DNA of 64,000 nt. Source: Methanobacteriota archaeon (GTDB taxonomy: Archaea; Thermoplasmatota; Thermoplasmata; Methanomassiliicoccales; Methanomethylophilaceae). Position 1 is the first letter of the stretch, and the number at the start of each line of letters is the position of its first letter. The notes below the pieces were generated by a model, which saw only the letters and a list, made by a program, of their open reading frames with translations, was not told the DNA's origin and searched no databases. A program made the position numbers and the translations under genes. Shown in pieces: positions 33,061 to 42,192 of this stretch. Location: assembly GCA_023402275.1 (NCBI GenBank), contig JAEXCH010000014.1:62001-126000 (forward strand), read 5' to 3'.

Positions 33061-33977
33061 TGAAGATCCCCGACCTCAAACTACCGCAAGCATTTGGAAA
33101 GGTGAAGGACTCTAAGTACCTCAGCACAAACTCTGATGATGTAAGACCCACCGAGAAGGTAGAGAAGGTCCATAAATCCAGACTTCTCCTCGCATCCATA
33201 CTTGCCATAGTTTGTTTTGCCGCAGTTCTCGGACTAATACTGCATCTTGCAGGCAGGTCCGTCGATATCTTCGATCTTCTCCGGAGCATAATGAGCAGTG
33301 TTCTTGCGCTTTTGTTCGCAGTGATAATCCTTGATAACATCAACGCTCACAGCGACAAGAAGAAGAAAAGACGTGATGAAAGGAAAGCGATAATACGACA
33401 CAACAAGATCATTCAACCGGTGATCGACATGTATATCGTAAGGAAGAACATGGTCATCACTCCTAACGATAAGACCGTAAGGAAATTCAAGATCAACGCT
33501 AAATTCACCATCAGGGATATGAAGGACATGTTCGGCCCTTCCGAACTCATCTCCGATGTGGGAAAATCGAAGATAGAGGTATATGCCTATTTCCAAGACA
33601 AACTCCATGATAAATTCACACATCTGGTGGAGGATGTGGACTTCAATACATATTCTGAACTTTGTGACGCCGCCATGGATTACATCAACGCCACATCATA
33701 CGGATCGTCTGCCTTGGAGGCCGTTGTTGGATATCAGAGGACCATGGCCGGAACGAAATCGATGAAGTCCGTGGTCGTCAGCATGATAAGGGATGAACCC
33801 GAGAACGGAAAGTTCATAGATGCACCTCCGGCCCTGAAGAACGTCTATCTGGTTCACCAGATGATCAACGATCAGGAGGTCGCTCTCGGAAAGTATCTGA
33901 AGATGATACAGGATATACTATCGGAGGATAGCAAGGAGAAGAGCAGGAACTCGGCATCGGACATCGATTACGAGTGA
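33057..33977 (+). CDS. Two-helix membrane protein coupled to HprK-like kinase
   Basis: A 306-residue protein: about 40 residues of charged cytosolic N-terminus, two membrane helices (about 43-65 and 74-95), a strongly basic turn (SDKKKKRRDERKA), then a 200-residue soluble domain with NKIIQPVIDMYIVRKNMVI and KFTIRDMKDMFGPSEL. I recognise no family. Start ATG 33057 overlaps the kinase stop. The last 10 bp overlap the end of sfsA on the opposite strand. It could be the substrate, anchor or regulator of the kinase; this is context only. Confidence 0.6.
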   Translation: MMKIPDLKLPQAFGKVKDSKYLSTNSDDVRPTEKVEKVHKSRLLLASILAIVCFAAVLGLILHLAGRSVDIFDLLRSIMSSVLALLFAVIILDNINAHSDKKKKRRDERKAIIRHNKIIQPVIDMYIVRKNMVITPNDKTVRKFKINAKFTIRDMKDMFGPSELISDVGKSKIEVYAYFQDKLHDKFTHLVEDVDFNTYSELCDAAMDYINATSYGSSALEAVVGYQRTMAGTKSMKSVVVSMIRDEPENGKFIDAPPALKNVYLVHQMINDQEVALGKYLKMIQDILSEDSKEKSRNSASDIDYE

Positions 33978-34660
33978 TCCCTGAACCTTACTTCAATGGG
34001 CTTTCCCAATGAGATGGAATCCTCGGTCACGATACAATCGTAGGCCAGGATCCCTACGCCTTTCCTTGCGGCGTTCTCGACCTCTAAAGCGAACTCCTCA
34101 TGCATATCATAGTTCGGCATGAAGTGGTCAGGCCCTCTCATCTGTATCAGAAAGAGGACATATGTCTCATATCCGTCTTCCAGGGCCTTTTCCAATTCCC
34201 TGACATGTTTAAGCCCCCTCTCTGTGGGGGCATCAGGGAATAATGCAGTTCCGTCGGTCTCCAGCGTAACGCCCTTTATCTCCATGAGGACCTTTCTGTT
34301 CCCTTCCTCTCCGTATATGTCTATCCTTGAATCATCGATGGTGAATTCAGGTTTGATGTTGTTCAGATCCTTAAGTGCATCTATCTTATCAGATGATTCA
34401 AAGACGATCTTGTTGGGAGCTTGTGAATCGATGTTCACAAGCATGTTCCCTTTGTAAACGGATACAAGATCGAATTTGGTAGAGCGTTTAGGATCGGAAG
34501 ATCCGTCGAGAATGACCTTTGCTCCCGGTATCAGGAGTTCCTTGCATCTGCCAGTGTTCTTGACGTGGCATTTCTCTTTCTTGCCGTTCACATCGACATA
34601 TGCAATGAACCTGTTCGGTCTATCGATGAATGTTCCGATCGAAGTATTTGAATATTTCAT
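33968..34660 (-). CDS. sfsA: SfsA family protein
   Basis: A 230-residue member of the SfsA family (sugar fermentation stimulation protein in E. coli; DNA-binding, nuclease-like fold). FIDRPNRFIAYVDVNGKKEKCHVKNTGRCKELL and the following AKVILDGS form the N-terminal OB-like part; EIKGVTLETDGTALFPDAPTERGLKHVREL carries the nuclease-like acidic residues, then FLIQMRGPDHFMPNYDMH. Complete and typical in length. It is the second gene after the nitroreductase on the minus strand (4-nt gap). Confidence 0.93.
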   Translation of the reverse strand: MKYSNTSIGTFIDRPNRFIAYVDVNGKKEKCHVKNTGRCKELLIPGAKVILDGSSDPKRSTKFDLVSVYKGNMLVNIDSQAPNKIVFESSDKIDALKDLNNIKPEFTIDDSRIDIYGEEGNRKVLMEIKGVTLETDGTALFPDAPTERGLKHVRELEKALEDGYETYVLFLIQMRGPDHFMPNYDMHEEFALEVENAARKGVGILAYDCIVTEDSISLGKPIEVRFRDHS

Positions 34661-34664
34661 CGCT

Positions 34665-35264
34665 TCACTTCATCCATTTAAGGATCTTCACATCGGATCT
34701 TGGGTGTTTCTCCACATCTCCTTCGGGCTTTCCCAACAGAAGACATGCGATATGTCTGTGATCCTCTGGTACGTTGCATTCCTTTCTGAATTCGGGGTCG
34801 TTGCCAAGTGCTCCCGCGAATCCTATGAAGCATGTTCCGTAACCCATTGCATGAGCAGCAAGCATTATGTTCCCTGCAGCAAGAGAGCCATCCTCCACGG
34901 GGGTCAAGGCCTCAGGGGATGCGAATATGAATATCAATGAAGGAGCCCCGTGGAATATGTCCATTGACGGATCCTTCATCCTCTCCATGATATGCGGAGG
35001 GAAGTTCGCTCCACTGTTGAGAAGGGTCAATCTTGCCTTGTTGCTGAACTCAGATATCTTCTTCTGGTCCTGCATCACAACGAACCTGAGTGCCTGAGCA
35101 TTCATTCCGTTTGCAGCGTGGAATCCTGCTTTTAGGATCTCCTCTACATCCTTCTCGGGGACTTTCTCTTTCTTGTATCTTCTTACAGATGATCTTCCAT
35201 ATATTGCATCGAATATATCCATGCCGTCTGATTGACATTCAAGGATATATCCTTTGGTAATCAT
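34665..35264 (-). CDS. Nitroreductase-family flavoprotein
   Basis: A 199-residue FMN enzyme. IYGRSSVRRYKKEKVPEKDVEEILKAGFHAANGMNAQALRF is the classic nitroreductase opening that binds FMN phosphate. AAGNIMLAAHAMGYGTCFIGFAGAL and CLLLGKPEGD close the site. The true start may be the inner ATG 14 residues later (MDIFDAI). It is divergent from the iron-uptake binding protein, and the TTAGG-N4-CCTAA element at 35269-35284 begins only 5 bp before its first ATG, so it may share iron control. Substrate unknown. Confidence 0.85.
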   Translation of the reverse strand: MITKGYILECQSDGMDIFDAIYGRSSVRRYKKEKVPEKDVEEILKAGFHAANGMNAQALRFVVMQDQKKISEFSNKARLTLLNSGANFPPHIMERMKDPSMDIFHGAPSLIFIFASPEALTPVEDGSLAAGNIMLAAHAMGYGTCFIGFAGALGNDPEFRKECNVPEDHRHIACLLLGKPEGDVEKHPRSDVKILKWMK

Positions 35265-35268
35265 TAGA

Positions 35269-35284
35269 TTTAGGAATACCTAAA
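35269..35284. promoter_or_regulatory. Iron-box-like operator 1
   Basis: TTTAGGAATACCTAAA, a perfect 6-bp palindrome around AATA, of the TTAGG-N4-CCTAA type bound by DtxR/IdeR/MDR1-family metal repressors. It abuts the TATA-like AAATATTTATA of the binding-protein gene and lies next to the nitroreductase start, so it can serve both directions. Confidence 0.7.
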
Positions 35285-35338
35285 TATTTATATCTCAACC
35301 TTAATTCGTGGCCACAGAACACCGAAACAGGTGAATGA

Positions 35339-36529
35339 ATGAACAACAAGACAATAATCATCATAGTTGTGGCCGTAGTAGCGATCATTTGTGCTGCAGG
35401 GGCTATAGTAGCATTGAATCCTGGGTCTTATGACAGCGGGAAGAACAACGAAGGAAAGGATATAGTCACCATCACTGATGATCTCGGACGCGAAGTGGAA
35501 TTGGCTCTCCCCATAGAAGAGATTGTGATGCCTTCTTCCGACCTATTGAGAGCATTCATTGCTGTAGCCGGCGATGATTTCATAGACCTTCTGACAGGCG
35601 GATTGGGGGATCTACAGAGAGCAGATTCTGAATTCTACGACATACTTACAAAAAACTATCCTGCAGTTAAGAACCTCAAATCATGCGGCATAGCATATGG
35701 TAACAGCGGACAGGGTGGACTTGAGATAGATACGATAATCGGTCTCGAACCAGAACTCATCCTGTTCCCAACCACGACCAAAACATACCAATACATAAGC
35801 GATGCACAGCTTAAAGCGATCGATAATGCAGGTATACCCTATGTGTTCGTTGACTTCTATACCGATCCTTACGGCGAGGGAAACTTCCAGAAGAACATCA
35901 GGATACTCGGTAAGATACTACAGGAAGAGGAACGTGCAGAGAGTGTGATCTCATTCTTCGAGAAACAGGTCAATGCAGTATATGATAATCTTCCGACAAT
36001 AAAGGATGACGAAAGGAAGAAGGTGTTCGTTGATATCGTGGGCGGAGGCGGCCAGCCATCGATCACCACACAGGCCGGGGTTCCAGAGATAGAATATACG
36101 AATGGATACAACGTTGCCATGGAGATGACCCTTCCGGGGGGTTTCGGTGAACCGGACAGAGAGAAACTCATCTCGATAGATCCCGATATACTCTATATCT
36201 GCGCATCATCGTGGTATGGCCACGAACTGGGGACCATGTTCGGTTTCAATGCAAACCCTACAGATGCACAACTGAAGGCTGCGGCCGAAAGATACCTGAA
36301 TGAGAATAACTACAACATATTGACGGCAGCCAAGGAGAATGAGGTATACTTCGTCTATGCAATGTTCAGACAGGATGTTGAGTGCTTCGTCACATTGCAG
36401 CAGATGGCAGTGATGCTCTATCCCGATGTGTTCTCGGATCTGGATCCTGATCAGACATTGTATGAGTTCTACGATAAGTTCATGCCGTTCCAGATAACCG
36501 GGAACTGGATGTACAAGATATCATCCTGA
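35339..36529 (+). CDS. ABC importer binding protein (iron-complex type)
   Basis: A 396-residue binding protein with an N-terminal hydrophobic helix (NKTIIIIVVAVVAIICAAGA) that anchors it outside the membrane; C18 lies within it, but a clear lipobox is not seen. VTITDDLGREVELALPIEEIVM is the standard start of FecB/BtuF-like proteins; TIIGLEPELILFPTTT and ISIDPDILYICASSWYG are conserved blocks. It should capture an iron complex, haem, siderophore or cobamide. Operator 1 at 35269-35284 controls it. A hairpin at 36551-36584 separates it from the permease. Confidence 0.88.
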   Translation: MNNKTIIIIVVAVVAIICAAGAIVALNPGSYDSGKNNEGKDIVTITDDLGREVELALPIEEIVMPSSDLLRAFIAVAGDDFIDLLTGGLGDLQRADSEFYDILTKNYPAVKNLKSCGIAYGNSGQGGLEIDTIIGLEPELILFPTTTKTYQYISDAQLKAIDNAGIPYVFVDFYTDPYGEGNFQKNIRILGKILQEEERAESVISFFEKQVNAVYDNLPTIKDDERKKVFVDIVGGGGQPSITTQAGVPEIEYTNGYNVAMEMTLPGGFGEPDREKLISIDPDILYICASSWYGHELGTMFGFNANPTDAQLKAAAERYLNENNYNILTAAKENEVYFVYAMFRQDVECFVTLQQMAVMLYPDVFSDLDPDQTLYEFYDKFMPFQITGNWMYKISS

Positions 36530-36550
36530 TGTTTTGAACACCGATAAACA

Positions 36551-36584
36551 AATGTCCGTCGTCAGAAAAATGATGGCGGGCATT
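36551..36584 (+). terminator. Hairpin after binding-protein gene
   Basis: AATGTCCG (36551-36558) pairs with CGGGCATT (36577-36584) over 8 bp with one G-U, followed by TATTTTTGC. It allows the binding protein to be made in excess of the permease, which has its own operator downstream. Confidence 0.55.
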
Positions 36585-36604
36585 TATTTTTGCATAATAA
36601 AAAT

Positions 36605-36618
36605 TTAGGAAATCCTAA
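36605..36618. promoter_or_regulatory. Iron-box-like operator 2
   Basis: TTAGGAAATCCTAA matches operator 1 in its TTAGG and CCTAA arms with a 4-bp centre. It lies 21 bp before the permease ATG, among TATA-like AT-rich sequence, so the permease transcript has separate control of the same type. Confidence 0.7.
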
Positions 36619-36639
36619 TTAAAGATCGTGTGATAAAAA

Positions 36640-37713
36640 ATGTCAGTCAAAGAACAAACAAACATTGAAGTAGAGGTGTCCTCGGGTAGAGATGTATATA
36701 ATGCCATTTCGGGAAAGAAGTGGATATTTGTGGCTGTATCAATAATAGCCATACTGATATTCTTCGTTGCCAACATAATGATCGGTTCATCCTCGATGAC
36801 AATTATGGATGTACTACAGACCATACTATACCCCAATTCGGTCAGCGCCGGTATGCATGCAATAGTATGGGATGTTAGACTTCCGATGTCGCTGATGGCC
36901 ATCCTTGCAGGCATGGCACTCGGCATAGCAGGTGCGGAGATGCAGACCATCTTGGACAATCCTCTTGCAGAACCGTATACGCTTGGTATCTCTTCTGCGG
37001 CGGCATTCGGTGCGGGTCTGGTTATCGTCTTCAACTTCGGATTCACTGGAGCGGGAGAATATATGATGCCCATCAACGCATTCATCTTCTCCCTATTGTC
37101 GTGTGGAGTGATCTATGCTGTGGCAAAGAGGAAGACCGCAGATAAAACAGTAATAATCCTAACAGGGGTGGCAATGCTGTTCCTGTTCCAATCATTGGTC
37201 TCTCTCGTGCAATACATGGGTAATTCCCAACAGGCCTCATCAGTACTATATTGGATATTCGGAAGCCTTACACGAGCTACCTGGGAGAACCTGGCGATAT
37301 TGCTTGTTGTTGTGGTGGGTTGTCTGATATTGTTCGGAATGAACTCTTGGAAACTGACCGCATTGAAACTTGGGGATACAAAAGCAAAAACACTTGGGGT
37401 GAACGTTGACGGACTGAGAAGGAAGGTTCTGATAGGAGTATCCTTACTCACTGCAACAGTGGTCAGCTTCACCGGAACGATAGGGTTCGTAGGTCTTGTA
37501 GGGCCGCATATCGCAAGGATGTTGGTAGGTGATGATCAAAGATATTTCTTACCATTATCGGCATTGATCGGTGCCCTATTGCTATCATTGTCAGCAGTAT
37601 TATGTAAGGTGATAATTCCCGGGGTCACATTCCCGATAGGTATCGTGACCTCATTCATCGGTGTTCCGTTCTTCATGATGCTGATATTAAAGAAAAAGGG
37701 GGCGTTATTCTGA
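36640..37713 (+). CDS. FecCD/BtuC-type importer permease
   Basis: A 357-residue type II ABC permease with about 10 membrane helices. WDVRLPMSLMAILAGMALGIAGAEMQ, NPLAEPYTLGISSAAAFGAGL and TGTIGFVGLVGPHIARMLVGDDQRYFLPLSALIGALLL are the signature blocks of FecCD permeases. It works with the binding protein upstream and the ATPase downstream. Its stop (TGA 37711-37713) sits inside the CTGA overlap with the ATPase gene. Confidence 0.92.
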   Translation: MSVKEQTNIEVEVSSGRDVYNAISGKKWIFVAVSIIAILIFFVANIMIGSSSMTIMDVLQTILYPNSVSAGMHAIVWDVRLPMSLMAILAGMALGIAGAEMQTILDNPLAEPYTLGISSAAAFGAGLVIVFNFGFTGAGEYMMPINAFIFSLLSCGVIYAVAKRKTADKTVIILTGVAMLFLFQSLVSLVQYMGNSQQASSVLYWIFGSLTRATWENLAILLVVVVGCLILFGMNSWKLTALKLGDTKAKTLGVNVDGLRRKVLIGVSLLTATVVSFTGTIGFVGLVGPHIARMLVGDDQRYFLPLSALIGALLLSLSAVLCKVIIPGVTFPIGIVTSFIGVPFFMMLILKKKGALF

Positions 37714-38561
37714 AACTTGAGATCGATGATCTTAGATTCTCATATGGCGAAACAGAGATTTTGAAAGGTATAGATATGGATGCGAACAGAGGTATGACCT
37801 CTGTCATAGGTCCTAATGCAGCTGGTAAGTCCACGCTGATGAAATGTGTTACAGGATTGTTGAATGCAAATGGAGCGATGACCCTTGGAGGAAGGGACCT
37901 CCTAGGGAAGAGGGATGACGAGCTCCGTAAGGACATCGCCTACATGCCGCAGGAACCTCCGGACAGGACATCACTTACGGTAATGGAAGTTATGCTAATG
38001 GGACGTCTGGATTCATTGAAATGGAAGGTGGGTGACGAGGACATAGATGCCGCCTACGGCGCATTGGAGGAACTAGGCATAGAACATCTTGCGACCAGAC
38101 CGATGAGGGAACTAAGCGGAGGTCAGAGCCAGATAGTCATGATAGCACAGTGCCTCGTAAGGGAACCTAAGCTTCTGATAATGGACGAACCTATCAACAA
38201 TCTTGATCTCCAGAAACAACTGGAGATGTTCGAGATGCTGAACAGGGTCACCAGGAACAAGGAATTGACCTCTCTGTTGGTACTTCACGACATAAGTTTC
38301 GCAGCAAGATTCTCCGATCAGGTCATAGTGCTCTCGGATGGAATGGTATATGATTCCGGTTCACCGAAGGATGTCATCACCCAAGAGATGATACGCGATG
38401 TCTACGGCGTGGAATCCGATGTCATAATAGGAAGGGATGGTACACCTCATGTCCATCCCTTGTATTCATTGAGAACTAAAAAGTTAGAGACATTCGATAA
38501 GGATGTTACCGTATCCGAGGATATCGATGAACATGCGGTACCTGAAGGAGGGATCATATGA
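37710..38561 (+). CDS. Iron-complex-type ABC ATPase with non-standard start
   Basis: A 283-residue ATPase if read from CTG 37710. Walker A GPNAAGKST, signature ELSGGQSQIVMIAQCL, Walker B LLIMDEPINNLD and the switch His in LVLHDISFAA are intact. The first standard start is TTG 37761, but that would drop the N-terminal strands LEIDDLRFSYGETEILKGI, which all family members have. Reading back from there, the only in-frame options before the permease stop are CTG 37710 or ATT 37707. CTG gives a CTGA overlap just like the ATGA overlaps of its neighbours, with AAGGGGG 8 nt before it. It overlaps the next gene by 4 nt. Confidence 0.85.
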   Translation: MKLEIDDLRFSYGETEILKGIDMDANRGMTSVIGPNAAGKSTLMKCVTGLLNANGAMTLGGRDLLGKRDDELRKDIAYMPQEPPDRTSLTVMEVMLMGRLDSLKWKVGDEDIDAAYGALEELGIEHLATRPMRELSGGQSQIVMIAQCLVREPKLLIMDEPINNLDLQKQLEMFEMLNRVTRNKELTSLLVLHDISFAARFSDQVIVLSDGMVYDSGSPKDVITQEMIRDVYGVESDVIIGRDGTPHVHPLYSLRTKKLETFDKDVTVSEDIDEHAVPEGGII

Positions 38562-40327
38562 ATCGGAACTCCACCAAGAAGGAGAAAAGCAGTCTTGGTA
38601 GGCTGATGGAGATGGCCGGTCAGAAGAAGGGCCTGATGATCGCTTCATGTACCCTTGCGGTAATAGGGGACCTTCTTGCATTGGTCCCGTTCGTTGTGAT
38701 ATACTTCATCGCAGTGGCATTGTTGGAACCTCCCATCGACAGAGATTATGTCATGGAACTGGTGATGTGGGCGGTCATCGCGTTCATATTGAGGGCGGTG
38801 GTAAGATATGCCTCGAACATGGCATCACACATCAGTGCATACAACATATTGTATGGCCTGAGGACGACCATAGAGAGGCACCTGGGTAAACTCCCAATGG
38901 GTTACTTCACAAAGAACAACACCGGTGCGGTAAAGAAGATACTGGGTGAGGATGTCGAACGTATCGAACTGTTCATTGCTCATCATATTCCTGATGTAGT
39001 CTCTGTGGTCCTGGTCCCCCTTATTACTGCGATATTCCTCGCATCGGTGAACTGGATCCTTGCGATAACTGCATTGATACCGATACCTCTCGCCTTGCTT
39101 GCATGGTCGAGGTCATTCGTGTCCAACTCGGAGGAGATGGCCGCTAAGATGAAAGGCTACCACGACTCAATGGAGAACATGCACAGTACGATAGTGGAAT
39201 ACGTATACGGAATGCCTATCGTCAAAGCGTTCAACCAGACGGTATTCTCGTTCGAGAGGTTCAAGGACTCTGTTTATAGATACAGGGATTACTGCAATGA
39301 TTGGACCAACGGCATGATAAGCAATTGGTCCGCTTTCAATACCATCCTAGGTTCAAGTATCGTATTCATACTGCCTGTCGGATTGTGGCTCTATCTCAAT
39401 GATATGACCACCATCCCGATCCTTATCCTATTTTTGATAATCGGTGTCGGAATGGTCAGGTCGATGTTCAAAGCGATGACCATCTTCAGCAGCTATCAGA
39501 TGATCAAGACAGGAGTGGAACGCATAGATTCCATACTGAATGAGGAACCATTGAAGGATACTGTCACACCGGAGGAATCCAATGGATACTCTGTGGAATT
39601 CGACGATGTTTCCTTTGCATACGGTGAAAGGGAAGTACTGCACAAGGTATCCTTTGAAACGGGGGATAGAACGATAACCGCTTTGGTAGGACCTTCTGGT
39701 GCGGGTAAATCCACCATAGCACAACTGATACCCAGACTTTGGGATATCCAAGAAGGCAACATAAGGATAGGCGGGGCGGACATCCGCAACATACCTGTTG
39801 AGAAGTTGATGGATACGATAGCATTCGTATTCCAGGACACGTTCATCTTCTCGGACACTGTTGCAAGCAACATCAAGATGGGCAAGGATGTTCCGGAACA
39901 GGTCATGATCGATGCTGCGAAGGCAGCACAGATACATGAAGTGATAATGTCACTGCCTGACGGTTATGACACCATAATCGGAGAGGGAGGACACAACCTA
40001 TCTGGAGGAGAGAAACAACGCATATCCATTGCAAGGGCCGTCCTGAAGGATGCCCCGATAATAATATTGGATGAGGCTACAGCATTCTCCGATCCGGACA
40101 ACGAATCCAAGATACAAGGGGCGATAGGAGAACTCATAAGGAACAAGACAGCGGTGATCGTTGCACATCGTCTCTCCACCATCAAGGATTCAGATCAGAT
40201 AATCGTGGTCGATGAGGGGAAGATCGTTGGGAAGGGAACCCACGATGAGCTTCTGAAAGAACAGGAACTATACCGCAGGATGTGGGAATCTCACATTTCC
40301 GCACAGGAATGGACGGTGGTATCATGA
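38558..40327 (+). CDS. ABC half-transporter, exporter fold (IrtA/YbtP-like)
   Basis: A 589-residue half-transporter: six membrane helices (about 25-310), then an ATPase domain with GPSGAGKST, NLSGGEKQRISIARAVL, PIIILDEATAFSDPDN and VIVAHRLSTI. All catalytic residues are present. KNNTGAVKKILGEDVERIELFIAHHIPD is typical of the IrtA/IrtB and YbtP/YbtQ group, which use an exporter fold but import siderophores. Placement directly after a FecCD-type importer under iron-box control supports that role. It overlaps both neighbours by 4 nt. Confidence 0.85.
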   Translation: MNRNSTKKEKSSLGRLMEMAGQKKGLMIASCTLAVIGDLLALVPFVVIYFIAVALLEPPIDRDYVMELVMWAVIAFILRAVVRYASNMASHISAYNILYGLRTTIERHLGKLPMGYFTKNNTGAVKKILGEDVERIELFIAHHIPDVVSVVLVPLITAIFLASVNWILAITALIPIPLALLAWSRSFVSNSEEMAAKMKGYHDSMENMHSTIVEYVYGMPIVKAFNQTVFSFERFKDSVYRYRDYCNDWTNGMISNWSAFNTILGSSIVFILPVGLWLYLNDMTTIPILILFLIIGVGMVRSMFKAMTIFSSYQMIKTGVERIDSILNEEPLKDTVTPEESNGYSVEFDDVSFAYGEREVLHKVSFETGDRTITALVGPSGAGKSTIAQLIPRLWDIQEGNIRIGGADIRNIPVEKLMDTIAFVFQDTFIFSDTVASNIKMGKDVPEQVMIDAAKAAQIHEVIMSLPDGYDTIIGEGGHNLSGGEKQRISIARAVLKDAPIIILDEATAFSDPDNESKIQGAIGELIRNKTAVIVAHRLSTIKDSDQIIVVDEGKIVGKGTHDELLKEQELYRRMWESHISAQEWTVVS

Positions 40328-42099
40328 TAAAGTCATTGGATATTGTAACGGACGGCAACATGCGTTCCATGAGAGGCACAACACTCTGGAATATGTTGCA
40401 GTCGGGTTGGAAGGGGACACCATTCTTCTTCCTGTACATGATATTGTTGGAGATCTTCAAACATGAGGATACAGGAGCACCTCTCGACACAGGACTGCTT
40501 TCGATATACATTGTGGCATTGGTGATATGTCTGGTGCTTCAATTCTTCGTCTCCAACCATGCACTCAGAAAGGCATATATCGGCGCATACAACATGGTCG
40601 CTGAAGTAAGGATCAGACTAGGGGAACACCTTAGGAAACTGCCGATGGGATTCTTCAAGAGAACGGATCCGGGAGACTCAACATCATTGCTGTTGCATGA
40701 TGTGGATAGGGTGGAAGAGACATTCAGCCGTCTGTATCCTGACCTAATTGGAGCAATAGTGCTTCCTGCCGTCATGGCAGTGTTCTTGGCACTCGCGGAC
40801 TGGAGACTATGCCTGGTGCTTGTGATAACAGCATTGGTAGCGGTCCCCGCCCTTGTTATCTGTCTGAGGATACTGAAACACTTCTCCATCAAGCAGATGA
40901 CCGCCAAAGGTAAGATGACCTCGAGAACATTGGAATACCTTCACGGGATGAAGACAATAAAAGCATACAACCAGACTGGAACAAGCTTCACAAGATTGGA
41001 TGATGCCAACAAGGAGTTCAGGAAGGAATGCATAAAGCTTGAGGCGGCACCTGTTCCTTTGATCATGCTATATCAGTGCATAATCGAACTGGGATTCATA
41101 CTTGTGATAATGATAGGTACCAACTACGTACTGGGGAACACGTTGTCACCAACGGTATTCCTATTGTTCCTGGTTATAGGTTACCAATTCTGCGAACCTC
41201 TGAAGCAGATATCCGTGTACATCTCCGAGATGAGGTACATGAACGTTGCTGCAGATAGGATAAGCGATGTGTTGGAGACGAAACCACTTCCTGAACCTGA
41301 GGAGGATGTAGAGCTTGATAAGTTCGATATCGAATTCAAGGATGTGAGCTTCGCATACGATACAAAGACCGTTCTCAATGACATCAACATAAAGATGCCA
41401 GAGAACACCGTTACCGCACTGGTCGGACCTTCTGGGTCAGGTAAGACAACAATAACGAACCTGATCGCAAGGTTCTGGGATGTGTCCGAAGGGAGCATCA
41501 TGATCGGAGGAAGGGATGTACGTGAAGTAAAGACGGACAGACTCCTTTCATACATCAGTGCTGTGTTCCAGGATGTATATCTTTTCAACGATACGATATA
41601 CAACAACATAAGGATCGGAAAGAACGGTGCAACAGAGGAAGAGATAAGGAAGGCGGCAGAAGCCGCTCAATGTCTTGAATTCATAGAGAAGCTACCGAAT
41701 GGATTCGATACCGTTATCGGAGAGGGCGGTTCAACATTGTCCGGCGGGGAGAAACAACGTATCTCCATAGCACGTGCGATACTGAAGGATGCTCCGATCA
41801 TATTGTTGGATGAGGCAACAGCTTCCCTGGACCCAGAGAACGAGAAGAGCATACAGAATGCTATACACGAATTGGTAAAGTCCAAGACAGTTGTTGTCAT
41901 CGCACATCGTTTGAACACTATATCCGCATCGGATCAGATAGTGGTCCTGAAAGAAGGATCGATAGTTGAGAAAGGTAGGCATAAGGAACTCCTAGAACAA
42001 GGCGGACTCTATGCACATATGTGGTCCGAACAGGAAAAGGCACGCGGATGGAAGATAACAGAAAATAAAGACCCAGGAGCAGAAAGCACTGCTGCATGA
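40324..42099 (+). CDS. ABC half-transporter, exporter fold (IrtB/YbtQ-like)
   Basis: A 591-residue partner of the preceding gene. Walker A GPSGSGKTT, TLSGGEKQRISIARAIL, PIILLDEATASLDPEN and VVVIAHRLNTI are intact, so both ATP sites of the heterodimer should work, unlike the exporter at 13458-17011. RTDPGDSTSLLLHDVDRVEETFSRLYPDLIGA resembles IrtB-like proteins. The ATG at 40324 overlaps the partner's stop; a longer frame further upstream lies inside that gene. The C-terminal tail is ENKDPGAESTAA. Substrate is inferred from context. Confidence 0.85.
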   Translation: MIKSLDIVTDGNMRSMRGTTLWNMLQSGWKGTPFFFLYMILLEIFKHEDTGAPLDTGLLSIYIVALVICLVLQFFVSNHALRKAYIGAYNMVAEVRIRLGEHLRKLPMGFFKRTDPGDSTSLLLHDVDRVEETFSRLYPDLIGAIVLPAVMAVFLALADWRLCLVLVITALVAVPALVICLRILKHFSIKQMTAKGKMTSRTLEYLHGMKTIKAYNQTGTSFTRLDDANKEFRKECIKLEAAPVPLIMLYQCIIELGFILVIMIGTNYVLGNTLSPTVFLLFLVIGYQFCEPLKQISVYISEMRYMNVAADRISDVLETKPLPEPEEDVELDKFDIEFKDVSFAYDTKTVLNDINIKMPENTVTALVGPSGSGKTTITNLIARFWDVSEGSIMIGGRDVREVKTDRLLSYISAVFQDVYLFNDTIYNNIRIGKNGATEEEIRKAAEAAQCLEFIEKLPNGFDTVIGEGGSTLSGGEKQRISIARAILKDAPIILLDEATASLDPENEKSIQNAIHELVKSKTVVVIAHRLNTISASDQIVVLKEGSIVEKGRHKELLEQGGLYAHMWSEQEKARGWKITENKDPGAESTAA

Positions 42100-42108
42100 G
42101 GTGATATC

Positions 42109-42192
42109 ATGAATGACTATGAACAAATATCAATAAAGGGGGTGATAGAAACGGGGAAAGAACCTCAGAGCAGGGCGTGGTGTAGCCTATAA
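42109..42192 (+). CDS. Possible micro-protein or gene remnant at operon end
   Basis: A 27-codon frame (MNDYEQISIKGVIETGKEPQ, then SRAWCSL) with GAGGTGAT before its ATG, 9 nt after the transporter stop. A second frame overlapping its end reads GVAYNPLGCIAPRCS before a TGA, which looks protein-like too. The two could be halves of one frameshifted small gene. I recognise no family. Downstream is a 12-bp palindrome (42223-42234). Confidence 0.25.
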   Translation: MNDYEQISIKGVIETGKEPQSRAWCSL

